The notes under the pieces were generated by a model. The model made no database searches. It had not been told where the DNA came from and worked only from the letters and a program-made list of their open reading frames with translations. Positions 39,601 through 49,563 of a DNA stretch of 64,000 nucleotides are shown piece by piece. A program made the position numbers and the translations under genes. The stretch's first letter is position 1. Every line of letters begins with the position of its first letter. This DNA comes from Solenopsis invicta (lineage: Eukaryota > Arthropoda > Insecta > Hymenoptera > Formicidae), in NCBI RefSeq assembly GCF_016802725.1, contig NC_052665.1:6324001-6388000 (forward strand), in the 5' to 3' direction.

Positions 39601-40469
39601 GAAGAGTAGGAATTATGATATGCAACTTTGACATGAAGAGTGGGAGACAGATAGTGCATTATCATCGAACTAGTCAAACTAAATATTATATGCAAACGAC
39701 CATGTATGAGAAAAATGTAAGTAGTTGATTTAAAATATAGTAGTAAGAAGTTACGAGGCATTTGTAAAATTGTTTTCATATTCATAACGTGATAAAATCA
39801 GTCATGAATTAGCGATGCGTCATCTTAGATCAGTCGAATAAAATTATTTATTTTCATATTTAAAGCTTAGTCATTAACATTTATTTGTAGTTTAAAAATA
39901 TGTAAGTAAATAGAACATATAACATATAAAATGATGTTATTGTCGCATATTATCTGAATTATCATTGCAAGAAACAAGATAATAAATTTAGAAATACTGA
40001 ATTAAACATATATCGTACAGTTATATTAGAAATTACAAATGCGTCGGTAATTCATGCTCCTATGATATAAAGTGGGTACAACCATTAATAATCACCGCGT
40101 ATAATAAATCAGCATTATTTTACTAAACTATTAAAATATTTTTAAGACAACAAATAATTTAATACAAAAATATTTATTACAATATAATATTTATTACTTC
40201 AGCATACACTTGTTAAGAAAGCAAGATTTGGTTTACAATTATTACTTCCACCACACTCATCCATACTTATTGTATCTCATTCTTAGCAAATAGTGACGCC
40301 TATTTTATCTTATCATTTTCTATCTTTATTTATTTTAAGCCCAATTTTTTTACCACTTCCACTTTTCTAACTAAAATAAACAACTTTATTATACAAAAAC
40401 ATTTATTACATTGGTTTGTAATATGTGTGGGTTTATTATAATTATTTACAGTTATGCAGAATTATTTTT

Positions 40470-40475
40470 TTTATT
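40470..40475 (-). terminator. Possible poly(A) signal of kinase copy 2
   Basis: AATAAA on the minus strand about 110 bp after the copy 2 stop. Surrounding AT-richness makes chance occurrence plausible. Confidence 0.25.
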
Positions 40476-40581
40476 TACATTCTATATATTTTTATAACAG
40501 ATGGTTAACTATTTAAAATTTAATTATTATACTTCATATATATTTGATAATAATCTAGTATTATGAAATAAAATTTACCTG

Positions 40582-41796
40582 TTATGAAAAAAATGTTAAA
40601 CAGCCAAGATCTTTCAAATGCAGTAACATATCAGCTAGTATTTTGGACAATTCTTCATTGTACTTATAGCGCTTTACATGTTCCAACATGCCTATACGTG
40701 ACAGTTCTTCTACTATTTTATCCATTTTAAGATATCCTAATAATACTGGTAGATGAAAGGTCGCAATAATAAAACCGAAAAGACCACCTCTTTTGAAATC
40801 TTCCAACAAAACTTCATACGAATATACTTCCATGTCCCAAACGCCAGCTTCCAACAGATATTCTTTCAATGAATCATGATAGGCTCGCATTATGTCGGAG
40901 AACTTGTCCCTCCTCATTTCATTCGTGCAGCACAGACAAAGAAATGTGGAAAGATCGACGACGGGAGTCGAATACGTCAAATACGCAAAGTCGATCGGCA
41001 TTGCACGATATTTTCCATCGTCCTCCGTGTTGAAGAGAATATTGTCCAATGTAAAATCACCGTGACATAACGTGGCCAAGGGTTCCAGCGGTTTTAGCGT
41101 TTTCATCATCACCCTGTCAAATGCGTTCGAGAAAACAGCTTCTATTTTATCACAGAAAATTGGATCGTGGCCGCAATTACGAAGATATTTCATCAGTTTT
41201 GGAGGATTATTATTGCAAAGGATTACGTAGTCAGATTGATTCTCATTGTCAGTATTATTTTTTTTAAAGAACCGAGTTTGAAGTCGCGTCACGATATCGA
41301 AAAACTTTTCCGGCTGTAGCTTTTTCATGGCATATCCTTTGCCGTGAAATCGTCCTAGTTCGCGCATCGCCGCCAATACATATTCTAAAGGAGAGTTGCA
41401 ACTATACGGACAGGGATAATATCCTCGTTTGTTGACATTTTCCAGAGCAATCACCAAATCGGTTGACGACCGTTCGTCAGCATAGAAACATTTCGCATAG
41501 TTGTCGTCTGGACTGCTATACATTTGATAGAACAGAATTTCGTTGTGAAATTGAGAAGCGGCGTGCAGAATTTCAATCATATCCTGCAAGGCTCTCTTCA
41601 CTACTATAGGAAATTCTTCGTTTTCACCTGTTGTCTTGTTCTCAAACTGTAAAAGTACATAATATATAGTAGACATAAATCTGTTCTTAGGTTCAGATAG
41701 CGTGTATCGAGTTTTGTCGACGTCCAGTCCAAGATTCTCGATAGTCTTTGATATTATATTTTTTATCCATTTCTGAGAATGTTCGTTGTGCGACAT
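40582..41796 (-). CDS. CHK kinase-like (EcKL) protein, copy 2
   Basis: 404 residues, with the same fold and motifs as copy 1: Lys67 in VVKR, Glu86 in HNEI, HGD at 245-247, Asn252, and Asp269 in the IDF motif. The protein is identical to copy 1 from about residue 93 to 209 and over a long part of the C-terminal lobe; differences concentrate in residues 1-92 and near the C-terminus. One residue is missing (NCGH versus NCGYY). The last codons (KDLGCLTF) resemble copy 3 rather than copy 1, and one extra T relative to copy 3 shifts the end to FS-stop. The stop lies inside TAACAGGTAAAT, which resembles a splice donor and is shared with copy 3. Start MSHNEH is the first in-frame Met and has the conserved cgaataaaATG context. 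Likely a cytosolic small-molecule kinase; substrate unknown. Confidence 0.93.
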   Translation of the reverse strand: MSHNEHSQKWIKNIISKTIENLGLDVDKTRYTLSEPKNRFMSTIYYVLLQFENKTTGENEEFPIVVKRALQDMIEILHAASQFHNEILFYQMYSSPDDNYAKCFYADERSSTDLVIALENVNKRGYYPCPYSCNSPLEYVLAAMRELGRFHGKGYAMKKLQPEKFFDIVTRLQTRFFKKNNTDNENQSDYVILCNNNPPKLMKYLRNCGHDPIFCDKIEAVFSNAFDRVMMKTLKPLEPLATLCHGDFTLDNILFNTEDDGKYRAMPIDFAYLTYSTPVVDLSTFLCLCCTNEMRRDKFSDIMRAYHDSLKEYLLEAGVWDMEVYSYEVLLEDFKRGGLFGFIIATFHLPVLLGYLKMDKIVEELSRIGMLEHVKRYKYNEELSKILADMLLHLKDLGCLTFFS

Positions 41797-41863
41797 TTTA
41801 TTCGCTCTACAAGTGCGATCTGTTATGTATCCGAAGACACTGACGTATAACGATTTCCAGCAG

Positions 41864-41896
41864 ACTGATCATAACGAACTATTGCAAGGAGTATAA
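41864..41896 (-). promoter_or_regulatory. TATA/Inr core promoter of kinase copy 2
   Basis: Minus-strand TTATACT (41896-41890), with TATAC at -29 from a TCAGT initiator (41868-41864, +1 at 41866). Conserved with copy 1. The predicted leader is about 70 nt. Confidence 0.5.
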
Positions 41897-42635
41897 GAAA
41901 AGTGATTATGACATGCAACTTTTACGTGAAGAGTGGGAGACTGATAGTGCATTATCACGGAATTAGTCGAACTAAATATTGGTTGCCAATGATTATGTTT
42001 GAGAAAAATGTAAGTAGTTGATTCAAAACATTGTAGAAAGAAGTTTTGAAGCATTCGCGAAATCGTCTTCGTAAGTATAACGTGATTGATAAAGTCAATC
42101 ATAAATTAGCGATTGCTTCGTCTCAGATCAGTCGACTAGAAATACGTTAGGCAATTGAACATGCAACATATAAAATGATGTTATTATCGTTGCATATTAT
42201 CTGAATTATTATTGCAAGAAACGAGAGAATAAATTAGAAATACTGAATTAAATACTATGTAATAAATTAGACTTATTTTACTAAACTATTAAAATATTTT
42301 TAAGGTAGCATTAATAATTCATTACAAAAATATTTATTACAATATAATATTTATTACTTCAGCTTACACTTGTTAAGAAGGCAAGATTTGGTTTACAATT
42401 ATTTCTCTCACCACACTCATCTGTACTTATCTCATTCTCAGCAAATAATGGTGCCTATTTTATCTTATCATTTTCTATCTTCATTCATTTTAAACCCAAT
42501 TTTTTCACAATTTACAATTTTCTAACTAAAACAAACAATATAATTATTTACAAATTATGCAAAATTATTTTTATATTTACATTCTATATATTCTGATAGC
42601 AAATGGTTAGCTATTTAAAATTACTATACTTCATA

Positions 42636-42641
42636 TTTATT
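42636..42641 (-). terminator. Possible poly(A) signal of kinase copy 3
   Basis: AATAAA on the minus strand about 40 bp after the copy 3 stop, in AT-rich DNA. Confidence 0.28.
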
Positions 42642-42679
42642 AGTTGATAATAATCTATAATAGTATTATAAAATAAAAT

Positions 42680-43888
42680 TTACCTGTTATGAAGAAATGT
42701 TAAACAGCCAACATCTTTCAAATGTAGCAACATATCAGCTAATATCTTGGACATTTCATCTCCGCCAAATTGTTTGTTTTGTCTTGCTCCTTCGATGTAT
42801 CCGTTTTTTGCAAATGATTCCAAATCACCGACGCTATGTCCCATTAATACTGGTAAAAAAGAGGATGCAATAACAAAACCAAAGAGACCACCTCTCTTGT
42901 AATCGTCCAGCAAAGCATCATACGAGTATTTCTCGTTATCCCAAATATCAGCTTCTAAGAGATATTTCTTCAGCGCATCATGATAGGCTCGTATAATTTC
43001 GAAGAACTTATCTTTCCTCACTTCATTTGAACAGCACAGACAAAGGTATGTGGAAAGATCGATGACAGGTGTCGAGTATCTACAAAGCGCGAAGTCGATT
43101 AGCATCGCATGATGTTCGCCGTTGTTCGTTTTGAAGAGAGTATTGCTCAATGTAAAATCACCGTGACACAATGTGGATAATGGTTCTAGCGGTTCAGTCG
43201 CCTTCATCATCACCTCGTCGAATGCATTCGAGAGTAAAGCTTCCGTTTTGTCGCAGAAAGTTACATCATAATCATGATTGCGAAGATATTCCACTGCTCT
43301 TATCGCAGTTAAGTTAATATAAATTATTTCATCGTTCTCTACCATTCTGCCGTATCTAGTTTCTTGAAGCTGCTCTACGATAGCGAAAAATTTCTTCTGT
43401 TGCAACTGCTTCATGACATATCCTTTACCATGGAATCGTCCAAGCTCACGCATCGCCGCCAGTGTGTATTCTAAAGGAGCATTGTACTTACACGGACAAG
43501 GATGATATCCTCGTTCATTGACATTCTCTAAAGCGATAACTGAATCGATGGGCGGTCGTTCATCGATGTAGAAGCATTTGGCGAAGTTCTCGTTAGGTTG
43601 GGCGTACATCCGATAGAATAAAATTTCGTTGTGGAATTGACAGTCGCTGCGGGTCATGCGTCTGAAGAGTTCCCTCTGTGTAGGTCTCTTTAATATTATA
43701 GAAAACTCTTTACTTTGATCCTTTACCCTGTTCTTAAATTTTATGTTTATGTAATAAAGGGTAGACATAACAAAGTCGGTTTGTCCGAATATCTCGTATT
43801 GAGCTTCATCGACGTTCTGCCCAAGATTCTCAATAATTTTTAATATTGTTTCTTTATGCCATTTGTCAAAATCTTCAGTACGATCCAT
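42680..43888 (-). CDS. CHK kinase-like (EcKL) protein, copy 3
   Basis: 402 residues, a full-length single-exon EcKL-type kinase. Key residues visible are Lys67 in ILKR, Glu88 in FHNEILFY, CHGDFTLSN (HGD 242-244, Asn249) and LIDF (Asp265). It is clearly paralogous to copies 1 and 2 but more diverged, especially in residues 55-85 and 170-200, and it is closer to copy 4 in the catalytic region (FALCRYSTPV). Start MDRTEDF aligns with the start of the other copies and is preceded by actaataaaATG. The 3' end reads CTTCATAACAGGTAAATTT, a sequence shared with copy 2, so a spliced 3' UTR is possible. A consensus CRE (TGACGTCA) sits about 165 bp upstream. Substrate unknown; an ecdysteroid or detoxification role is a family-level inference. 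Confidence 0.92.
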   Translation of the reverse strand: MDRTEDFDKWHKETILKIIENLGQNVDEAQYEIFGQTDFVMSTLYYINIKFKNRVKDQSKEFSIILKRPTQRELFRRMTRSDCQFHNEILFYRMYAQPNENFAKCFYIDERPPIDSVIALENVNERGYHPCPCKYNAPLEYTLAAMRELGRFHGKGYVMKQLQQKKFFAIVEQLQETRYGRMVENDEIIYINLTAIRAVEYLRNHDYDVTFCDKTEALLSNAFDEVMMKATEPLEPLSTLCHGDFTLSNTLFKTNNGEHHAMLIDFALCRYSTPVIDLSTYLCLCCSNEVRKDKFFEIIRAYHDALKKYLLEADIWDNEKYSYDALLDDYKRGGLFGFVIASSFLPVLMGHSVGDLESFAKNGYIEGARQNKQFGGDEMSKILADMLLHLKDVGCLTFLHNR

Positions 43889-44051
43889 TTTATTAGTGAT
43901 GCAACGTGTGAATTCAAGCTGAGTCTACAAACACGAGGCACTGCGTTCGTTGTTATTTCAATTACACTGCAGCTCGGACTGTACTGTCACTTTGAGATAC
44001 GAGTAATCCCCAGAGAGATTGTGAGTGGAAAGTGTAAAAGAGCGTGCGCGA

Positions 44052-44059
44052 TGACGTCA
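44052..44059. promoter_or_regulatory. CRE/ATF palindrome upstream of kinase copy 3
   Basis: Perfect TGACGTCA about 165 bp upstream of the copy 3 start codon. bZIP-family binding is a known property of this palindrome; use here is inferred from position only. Confidence 0.35.
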
Positions 44060-44955
44060 AAAGTGGGCGTAAAATATTGATAAATTACTGTGACAGTGAC
44101 GTATCAACGCGAGGAAATAGTGTATGTTATAGATTCATAATCGTATTTGGGGAAGGGGGGGGGGGATCAATAACCACAATTGGTCAATTGAAATTATTAT
44201 AGAATAGTATATATAGAAAATGATACAATAATATTAGAATGTGATATATTACGAAATAATCTTAAAAATATTGCTCAAAATTTGAAATTAAATAATCGGA
44301 TGTACAAAAATTTGGTACATCAATTTTACAATATTTTCGCAAAGTTAACAAATTTCAGTAAAAAATTACTCATTATTGTAGTATTAAAATTATATACGCT
44401 CAGCGATTAATTTCTGGAATACATTTTACAATAAACCACGCCAAAAATATATTAAGTCAATGCATATAATAAAACGCAATCAGATTACAATCAAATTTTA
44501 AAACGTTCTTTTTGGCGTTAAAATCAAATATAATTAGTATGTCATTATCTAACGGTTCAACTTTATTCTATTATTATGAGTTTAGAAAATGATAAAATAC
44601 TTTAAAATAAGAGACGAATGGCTTTTTACGTGCTTCGCTCTGGAGGATTAAACGGTTCATCTCCGTCTCTCTTCTTTGGCGTTCGAATAGGTGCAAAAAA
44701 AAAACGGGGTCACGAAAGATGCTTTCGCGAACAATACGCGGCCACTCGAAGAAAGCTGGAAGAAAGTAGATGAAATACGGAATCGTGCGAAGAGTAACGA
44801 ATGACTGTGGAAACTGAATGACTCAATGTAAAAGGACGAGATCTTTTGTTGGTTCGTAACATGAGATTAACGAAGAACGTAATGGAAGCGTGAAAAATTT
44901 AACGAATGTTTGACGCCTTATTAAATATTTATGACGTCAGTAATATTTAAAATGC

Positions 44956-44992
44956 TATATAAAGTTAGCATCATAACATTAAAATTTCAGTT
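44956..44992 (+). promoter_or_regulatory. TATA/Inr promoter-like pair, plus strand
   Basis: TATATAAA (44956-44963) followed by TCAGTT (44987-44992), the first T lying at -33 from the initiator A. It points away from the kinase genes, between copies 3 and 4, and no ORF of note follows. It could drive a non-coding transcript or be chance in AT-rich DNA. Confidence 0.25.
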
Positions 44993-45688
44993 TTGATTAG
45001 AGTTTCCGCTTCATTTCGAAAAGACCAAGAGTTCCCTGTAATTTATAATAAGAGTTCTGTTCAATAACGGTCAAAAAGCTACTGTTATCTACAATTTTTT
45101 TTAAATGCTCTTGTCTTATCATATTTATATTGTTAGACTCTTTACAAATATTTCATGCTTTATTTCTCAAAAGAATTTTACAGAAATTATTATACATTAC
45201 TTACGGAAGTAAATGCAAAATAATGTATATTAACATTTGGCATGCTATGATACTTCTATAATATGATATACTATTATATACATTATATACGGTGATAATA
45301 TATTATAAGTATTGAAACGGTGTGCTATAATTAATTAAATTTTAGTAATAAAATTATACAGTTTTAGCAAAAATTCTTTTACATTTTTTTAACTTCTATT
45401 CCTTTTACCTTTCAAAGGTTGGATAAATCTTTTCACAGAGGAATTGTTATACATTTGTGCATCACCAATACGTCAGATATATTAGTACTTATTGTCTCCA
45501 ACTTATTTATTAATTAAATCTATTAACTTGTTTATTAATAACAGTACATTTTCATGTTTACAAATTAGAAGAAGTAAGACGTCTTTTTTTTACGTTAAGT
45601 ATTCCTAACACGTGTATCTCTTTTAACCCATAATTGTTGGTTAATAATAATCTAAGTGTTAACAACTTGGAATAATATTGCACTGATA

Positions 45689-46909
45689 TCAAAAGTATTT
45701 TAAACAACCAAAATCGTTTAGTTGTAATAACATATCAGCTAGTATTTTAGATATTTTGTCTCCGCCGTATTGCTTTAGAAATTCCCCGCTTTTAACATTA
45801 AATATCTTACTTGACACTTGATGAGAATCTTTATCGGTCCGATCACCGTGCTTTTTTAATACTGCTAAATAGAAAGATGCGAGAATGAAACCAAAAAGAC
45901 CACCTCTTCTGAAATCGTCCAGCAAAGCTTCGTACGAGTATTTTTCGATGTTTGAAACGCCAGCCTCCAGCAGATATTCTTTTAACGCATCGTGATAGAC
46001 TCGCATTATTTCAAAGAATTTGTCTTTCCTCACTTCATTCGAACAGCACAGACAAAGGTATGAGGAAAGATCGACTACCGGAGTTGAGTATCTACAAAGC
46101 GCGAAGTCGATTAGCATCGCACGATGTCCACCGTTGTCCGTCTTGAAAAGAGTATTGCTCAATGTAAAGTCGCCGTGACACAGTGTGGACAATGGCTCCC
46201 GCGGTTCCACCGCCTTCATTATTACATTGTCATACGCTTTCGAAAATAAAGCTTCCATTTTATCGCAGAAAGTTACATCGTGACCATGATTGCGAAGGTA
46301 GTCCACTGCTCGTGTTGCAATTATATCGATAAAATTTTTACAGTTATATCTACGTTTGTCGTATCTACATTCTTGAATTTGTTTTACAATATCGAAGAAT
46401 TTGTCGCGCTGCAGTTCCTTCATAGCATACCCTTTACCGTGGAATCGTCCCATCTCACGAAACGCTGCCAATGTGTATTCCAGAGGAGCGTCATACGTAT
46501 AAGGACAAGGACAGTATTGTCGTTTGTTGACGTTCTCCAAGGCAATCACCGAATCGATAGGTGGTCGTTCGTTTGCGTAGAAGCATTTTGCAAAATTCTC
46601 ACCAGGCTGAGCGTACGTCTGGTAAAACAGGATCTCATTGTGGAATTGATAATCGACGAGATTGAGCAGTCTATTAGTTTCCAACAGCGTGGGTCGTTTT
46701 AGCATTATAGCAAGTTCGTCGCTATCACGTTCGTCGCTATCACCGTTCTTGTTTTTAAACTTTATATTTATGTAATACTGAGTAGACATAGGATAATCGA
46801 TAAATCTGCATAATTCGTATCGTGCTTCGTTGACGTTTGATCCGAGATTTTCGATAATTGTTGACATTACCTCGTCTAGCCATTTCTGAAAGTCTTCAAT
46901 ACGCGACAT
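45689..46909 (-). CDS. CHK kinase-like (EcKL) protein, copy 4
   Basis: 406 residues, intact single exon. Motifs: Lys71 in MLKR, Glu92 in FHNEILFY, CHGDFTLSN (HGD 245-247, Asn252) and LIDF (Asp268). It carries a five-residue acidic insertion in the N-lobe (DSDERDSDE, residues 57-65) made by a perfect 15-bp tandem duplication at 46714-46743; this lies just before the ATP-binding lysine strand and explains its greater length. It also has a distinct C-terminal insert (about residues 355-375) not seen in copies 1-2. Start MSRIEDF is supported by the gcgaataaaATG context shared with copies 1 and 2. A TCAGT initiator and TTAAAATA lie about 100-134 bp upstream. Expected to be a cytosolic kinase of small hydroxylated substrates. 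Confidence 0.92.
   Translation of the reverse strand: MSRIEDFQKWLDEVMSTIIENLGSNVNEARYELCRFIDYPMSTQYYINIKFKNKNGDSDERDSDELAIMLKRPTLLETNRLLNLVDYQFHNEILFYQTYAQPGENFAKCFYANERPPIDSVIALENVNKRQYCPCPYTYDAPLEYTLAAFREMGRFHGKGYAMKELQRDKFFDIVKQIQECRYDKRRYNCKNFIDIIATRAVDYLRNHGHDVTFCDKMEALFSKAYDNVIMKAVEPREPLSTLCHGDFTLSNTLFKTDNGGHRAMLIDFALCRYSTPVVDLSSYLCLCCSNEVRKDKFFEIMRVYHDALKEYLLEAGVSNIEKYSYEALLDDFRRGGLFGFILASFYLAVLKKHGDRTDKDSHQVSSKIFNVKSGEFLKQYGGDKISKILADMLLQLNDFGCLKYF
46714..46743. repeat. 15-bp perfect tandem duplication inside kinase copy 4
   Basis: gttcgtcgctatcac occurs twice in tandem and adds five in-frame residues (part of DSDERDSDE) to the N-lobe of copy 4. The other copies lack it. Confidence 0.9.
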
Positions 46910-47009
46910 TTTATTCGCGCTGCGAGTACTATTTCACGTTCGACTTTAAACGCCAAAGCGAAGCTTAGACGAACCTTTTCCGGCAATCGTCCGAGTGATA
47001 CTGTGTAGC

Positions 47010-47043
47010 ACTGAGATGTGACGGAATCATTTAACTATTTTAA
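47010..47043 (-). promoter_or_regulatory. Possible core promoter of kinase copy 4
   Basis: TCAGT initiator at 47014-47010 (+1 at 47012) with an AT-rich TTAAAATA starting at -31 (47043-47036). The arrangement is like copies 1 and 2, but the TATA-like element is weak and a second TCAGT lies close by. Confidence 0.3.
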
Positions 47044-47148
47044 CTGATTACATCTTGTGTACATATTCGCAAGGAGGATCCAGACAATATTGTAAACTCC
47101 TCTGAGAGGATTACGCGAGATAGGTAGATGTCAGGATAGGTAGATATA

Positions 47149-47549
47149 CAGGGTGTTTCTTAAAAAGCGTCCACCAAATTATATAGTGTTATTGTTTGCT
47201 AAAAATTGAATTGAAAAGTCCTGAACCAATTTTTTCTATAATGCTTAATAAAGCAGTAATTATTGAGTTAAGCAAATCCAATCAGCGCCATCCTTTAAAC
47301 AGACATACATTGAAGTTGCAGAATCAACTAGCAACATAGCGGCGAGTGCTCACGTACACTACCAGGCGCGCGGTTCACCGACGTATGTTTGTTTAAAGTA
47401 CGGCGCTGATTGGATTTGCTTTACTCAATAATTACTGCTTTATTAAGCATTATTGAAAAAAATAATTCAGGACTTTTCGATTCAGTTTTTAACAAGAATA
47501 ATATATAATACAGTATATAATTGGTAGACGCTTTTTTAAAAGCACTCTG
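47149..47549. mobile_element. 401-bp fold-back element (CAGGGTGTTT ends)
   Basis: The two halves are inverted copies over roughly 170-190 bp each: CAGGGTGTTTCTTAAAAAGC on the left, CAGAGTGCTTTTAAAAAAGC read inward from the right, and the inner stretch with AATCCAATCAGCGCC on both sides. TA flanks both ends (47147-47148, 47550-47551). No ORF. It appears inserted in the LTR-like sequence that continues to its right. Confidence 0.75.
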
Positions 47550-48045
47550 TATATAGATTTATTAAACACAATTACTCTTAGAATGAGGAAATAGTCACTT
47601 TACTGACAAGAAAAGTCTTACACGTGACACACACTCTCACCGCGCCTCAGATGCGCACTCACGAATACATACAAAGGCCTCGCCCGCGCCGGTCACACTC
47701 CAGTTTCGCTGTCCATCGCTACTATTGAGATTTAACTACCTCGCCGTCCATCACTACCGTAGAGTCTTTACTGAGGTTATGAGTCTCACCACGTATTACA
47801 CGCTTACACAGAGACTTTTCATCACGTTACTTCTACGCGGAATCTCTTTCCGTTCACGCACCTTGACTCCAGAATTACGAGTGCCCCACCGGTTACACCG
47901 ATTTCGTCAGTAGAAAACCATCGGCGTAGCCATCGGTTCGATTGCTCCAAAATCAGGCATATCGCGCCATCGCTCGGTATCCTCATCTATTATAACCAAC
48001 ATCTTACATCTAACGCTTATATCTAACCTACTTATATTTCTAACA
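47550..48045 (-). mobile_element. LTR-like fragment (TGTTAG start), minus strand
   Basis: Read on the minus strand it starts TGTTAGAAATATAAGTAGGT, contains TTAGATATAAG, and ends close to an AATAAA (about 47565) next to the fold-back element at 47149-47549. Removing that element joins it to further sequence at about 47100-47146, so the MITE may have inserted into it. No internal retroelement ORFs are present. Confidence 0.33.
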
Positions 48046-48447
48046 GACGTCTACAATATGAAAAGTAAAATATTCTTTTTTGTATGTATATCAGAAGAAA
48101 CCGTTATAATTTTCCTACATTTTAGAATTATTGCTGTTCTAAAAATATGAGTAAAATATAATTATATCTAATATTATGGATAAAATTATGTTTATTATTA
48201 TAAATTTAATTATTATATTTGGTGTTATAAACATAATATGAAAGAAGAAAACGCGCCCGTATAATACGTATAATATATTTATAAAATACAAACAATATTT
48301 TAATTCTAATTTGTAGAATACTCATATAGTGAAACATGTATATACACTACTTTTTGATTGTAATTTATAATTGTGTGTAATGTAACGAGTATTACAATAA
48401 CGAGCATTGCATTGTCTCTTAATTAGTTTTGTAGAAAAATTGCATAT

Positions 48448-48520
48448 GTGTGTGTGTATGTGCGCGTGCGTATGCGTGTGCGTGTGCGTGTACGTGCGTG
48501 TGTGTGTGTGTGTGTGTGTA
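48448..48520. repeat. Compound (TG)n/(CG TG)n microsatellite
   Basis: Alternating purine-pyrimidine run of about 70 bp, potentially Z-DNA forming, between LTR-like sequence and a MITE. Confidence 0.85.
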
Positions 48521-48997
48521 GGAAGTGCTCGGGTGAAAGTAAAAACGAGCGTAAAAGTTAACTTAAAAATTTATTTTGAAGAGAATAAAATTACAAAAAG
48601 AAGTTTGGAAGCGCGGGTACATTCGACAAATTTCGACTTGTTCTCACAATGTGTATTTGTTCGGTGTCTCGATACATTCTGCTCGCTCACCGTTCACTCT
48701 CCTGACCTTCTTGGTCTTTCGTCACCGTTATCCTAGTTTACAAATAATACTCATAATAGGCCTCGCGAAGAACACGCTGGCACAAGCAGAAGTCTAATCT
48801 CCTACATATAATTACTAGAATTAGAGTATACCTAGTATGCAATATACATATGCTATTGTAGTCACGATTTATTCTTTCTTTTCACACATTACATATATCT
48901 GGATCATATTTGTGTACTTGGAAATTTTTTTAAATTTATATAATCATGTACTCTAATTACTGCAATATATTGATACAACATTAATAATAATAAGCAA

Positions 48998-49278
48998 CAA
49001 AAATTTTTTTAGAAATTAACTGGAACCAAAGTGTTTTTTATAGATCTCGCTAAATCCGAATCTTACGGTAAAAGATTCGGTATTTTTATTTTAAATTAAA
49101 ATGTTCTAACTTTAATTTGTCAATTTCAAAGTTTCCAGCACCCGTCGTTTACGAATTTTCAAAAATTGTCAAAAACGTGACGTGATGAAGCATTTTTATT
49201 TACCGATTCGGATTTGATACATCAAAATTTATAAGAAATGTCTATTCTGGTTCCAGTTTATTTCCAAAAAATTTTGTG
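48998..49278. mobile_element. About 280-bp MITE-like inverted-end repeat
   Basis: The left end (about 48998-49028, with GAAATTAACTGGAACCA) matches the reverse complement of the right end (about 49248-49278, with GAAATAAACTGGAACCA). The interior is AT-rich. The exact boundary and target duplication are unclear because both ends run into A/T homopolymers. Confidence 0.5.
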
Positions 49279-49563
49279 TAGTTTTGTCTAATTATTGTGC
49301 GTATCACGTATACATAAATATCAAAATGCAAGAATAAAAGGCCTATGTCAATCACAACAGTTCTTGTTGCCAAATAATAATTTTTAATTTTTACATTTTA
49401 CTATGCGCCGCATATTCATCGGACTTGAAACACAGTCATAAAGCCAAAATAGTACTCTTAACTTAAATATCATGTATGTCGAATCGATGTCGAAATCATC
49501 GATTGGATGTCGATTCCATTATCATTTCTCGCTGGATAGGTGTATCGTATATTCTAGAATAGA

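Larger units (their letters stand above)
38279..42680. repeat. Tandem duplication unit, about 2.2 kb twice
   Basis: The block from the 3' end of copy 3 through the upstream region and coding sequence of copy 2 (about 42680 down to 40600) is repeated as 40580 down to about 38300. Shared pieces include the intergenic stretch at 40130-40580 and 42290-42680 (for example aatatttattacaatataat), the upstream regions 39570-40060 and 41866-42260, and the coding sequences. The offset is about 2.30 kb in the genes and 2.16 kb in the intergenic part. Confidence 0.85.
43889..45688. other. Intergenic between kinase copies 3 and 4
   Basis: AT-rich with a poly(G) run (about 44155-44165), the CRE, and the plus-strand TATA/Inr pair. 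A more GC-rich island at about 44600-44900 has no useful ORF. Confidence 0.5.

Noticed and set aside
39497..39634. In-frame N-terminal extension of kinase copy 1 that resembles a signal peptide (hydrophobic HIIIPTLLILFAIV)
   Set aside because: The upstream Met is not conserved in copy 2 (ATG replaced by ACG), the region upstream of copy 2 has a shifted frame, and the conserved TATA/Inr pair lies inside it.
39573..42102. Homologous ORFs upstream of copies 1 and 2 (39573-39785 and 41869-42102, both with SPTLHVK)
   Set aside because: Similarity comes from duplicated promoter DNA; the frames differ in length, begin differently and overlap the TATA/Inr elements.
45952..46702. Plus-strand ORFs over the kinase genes, including a 140-codon frame
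   Set aside because: Antisense shadows of conserved coding sequence.
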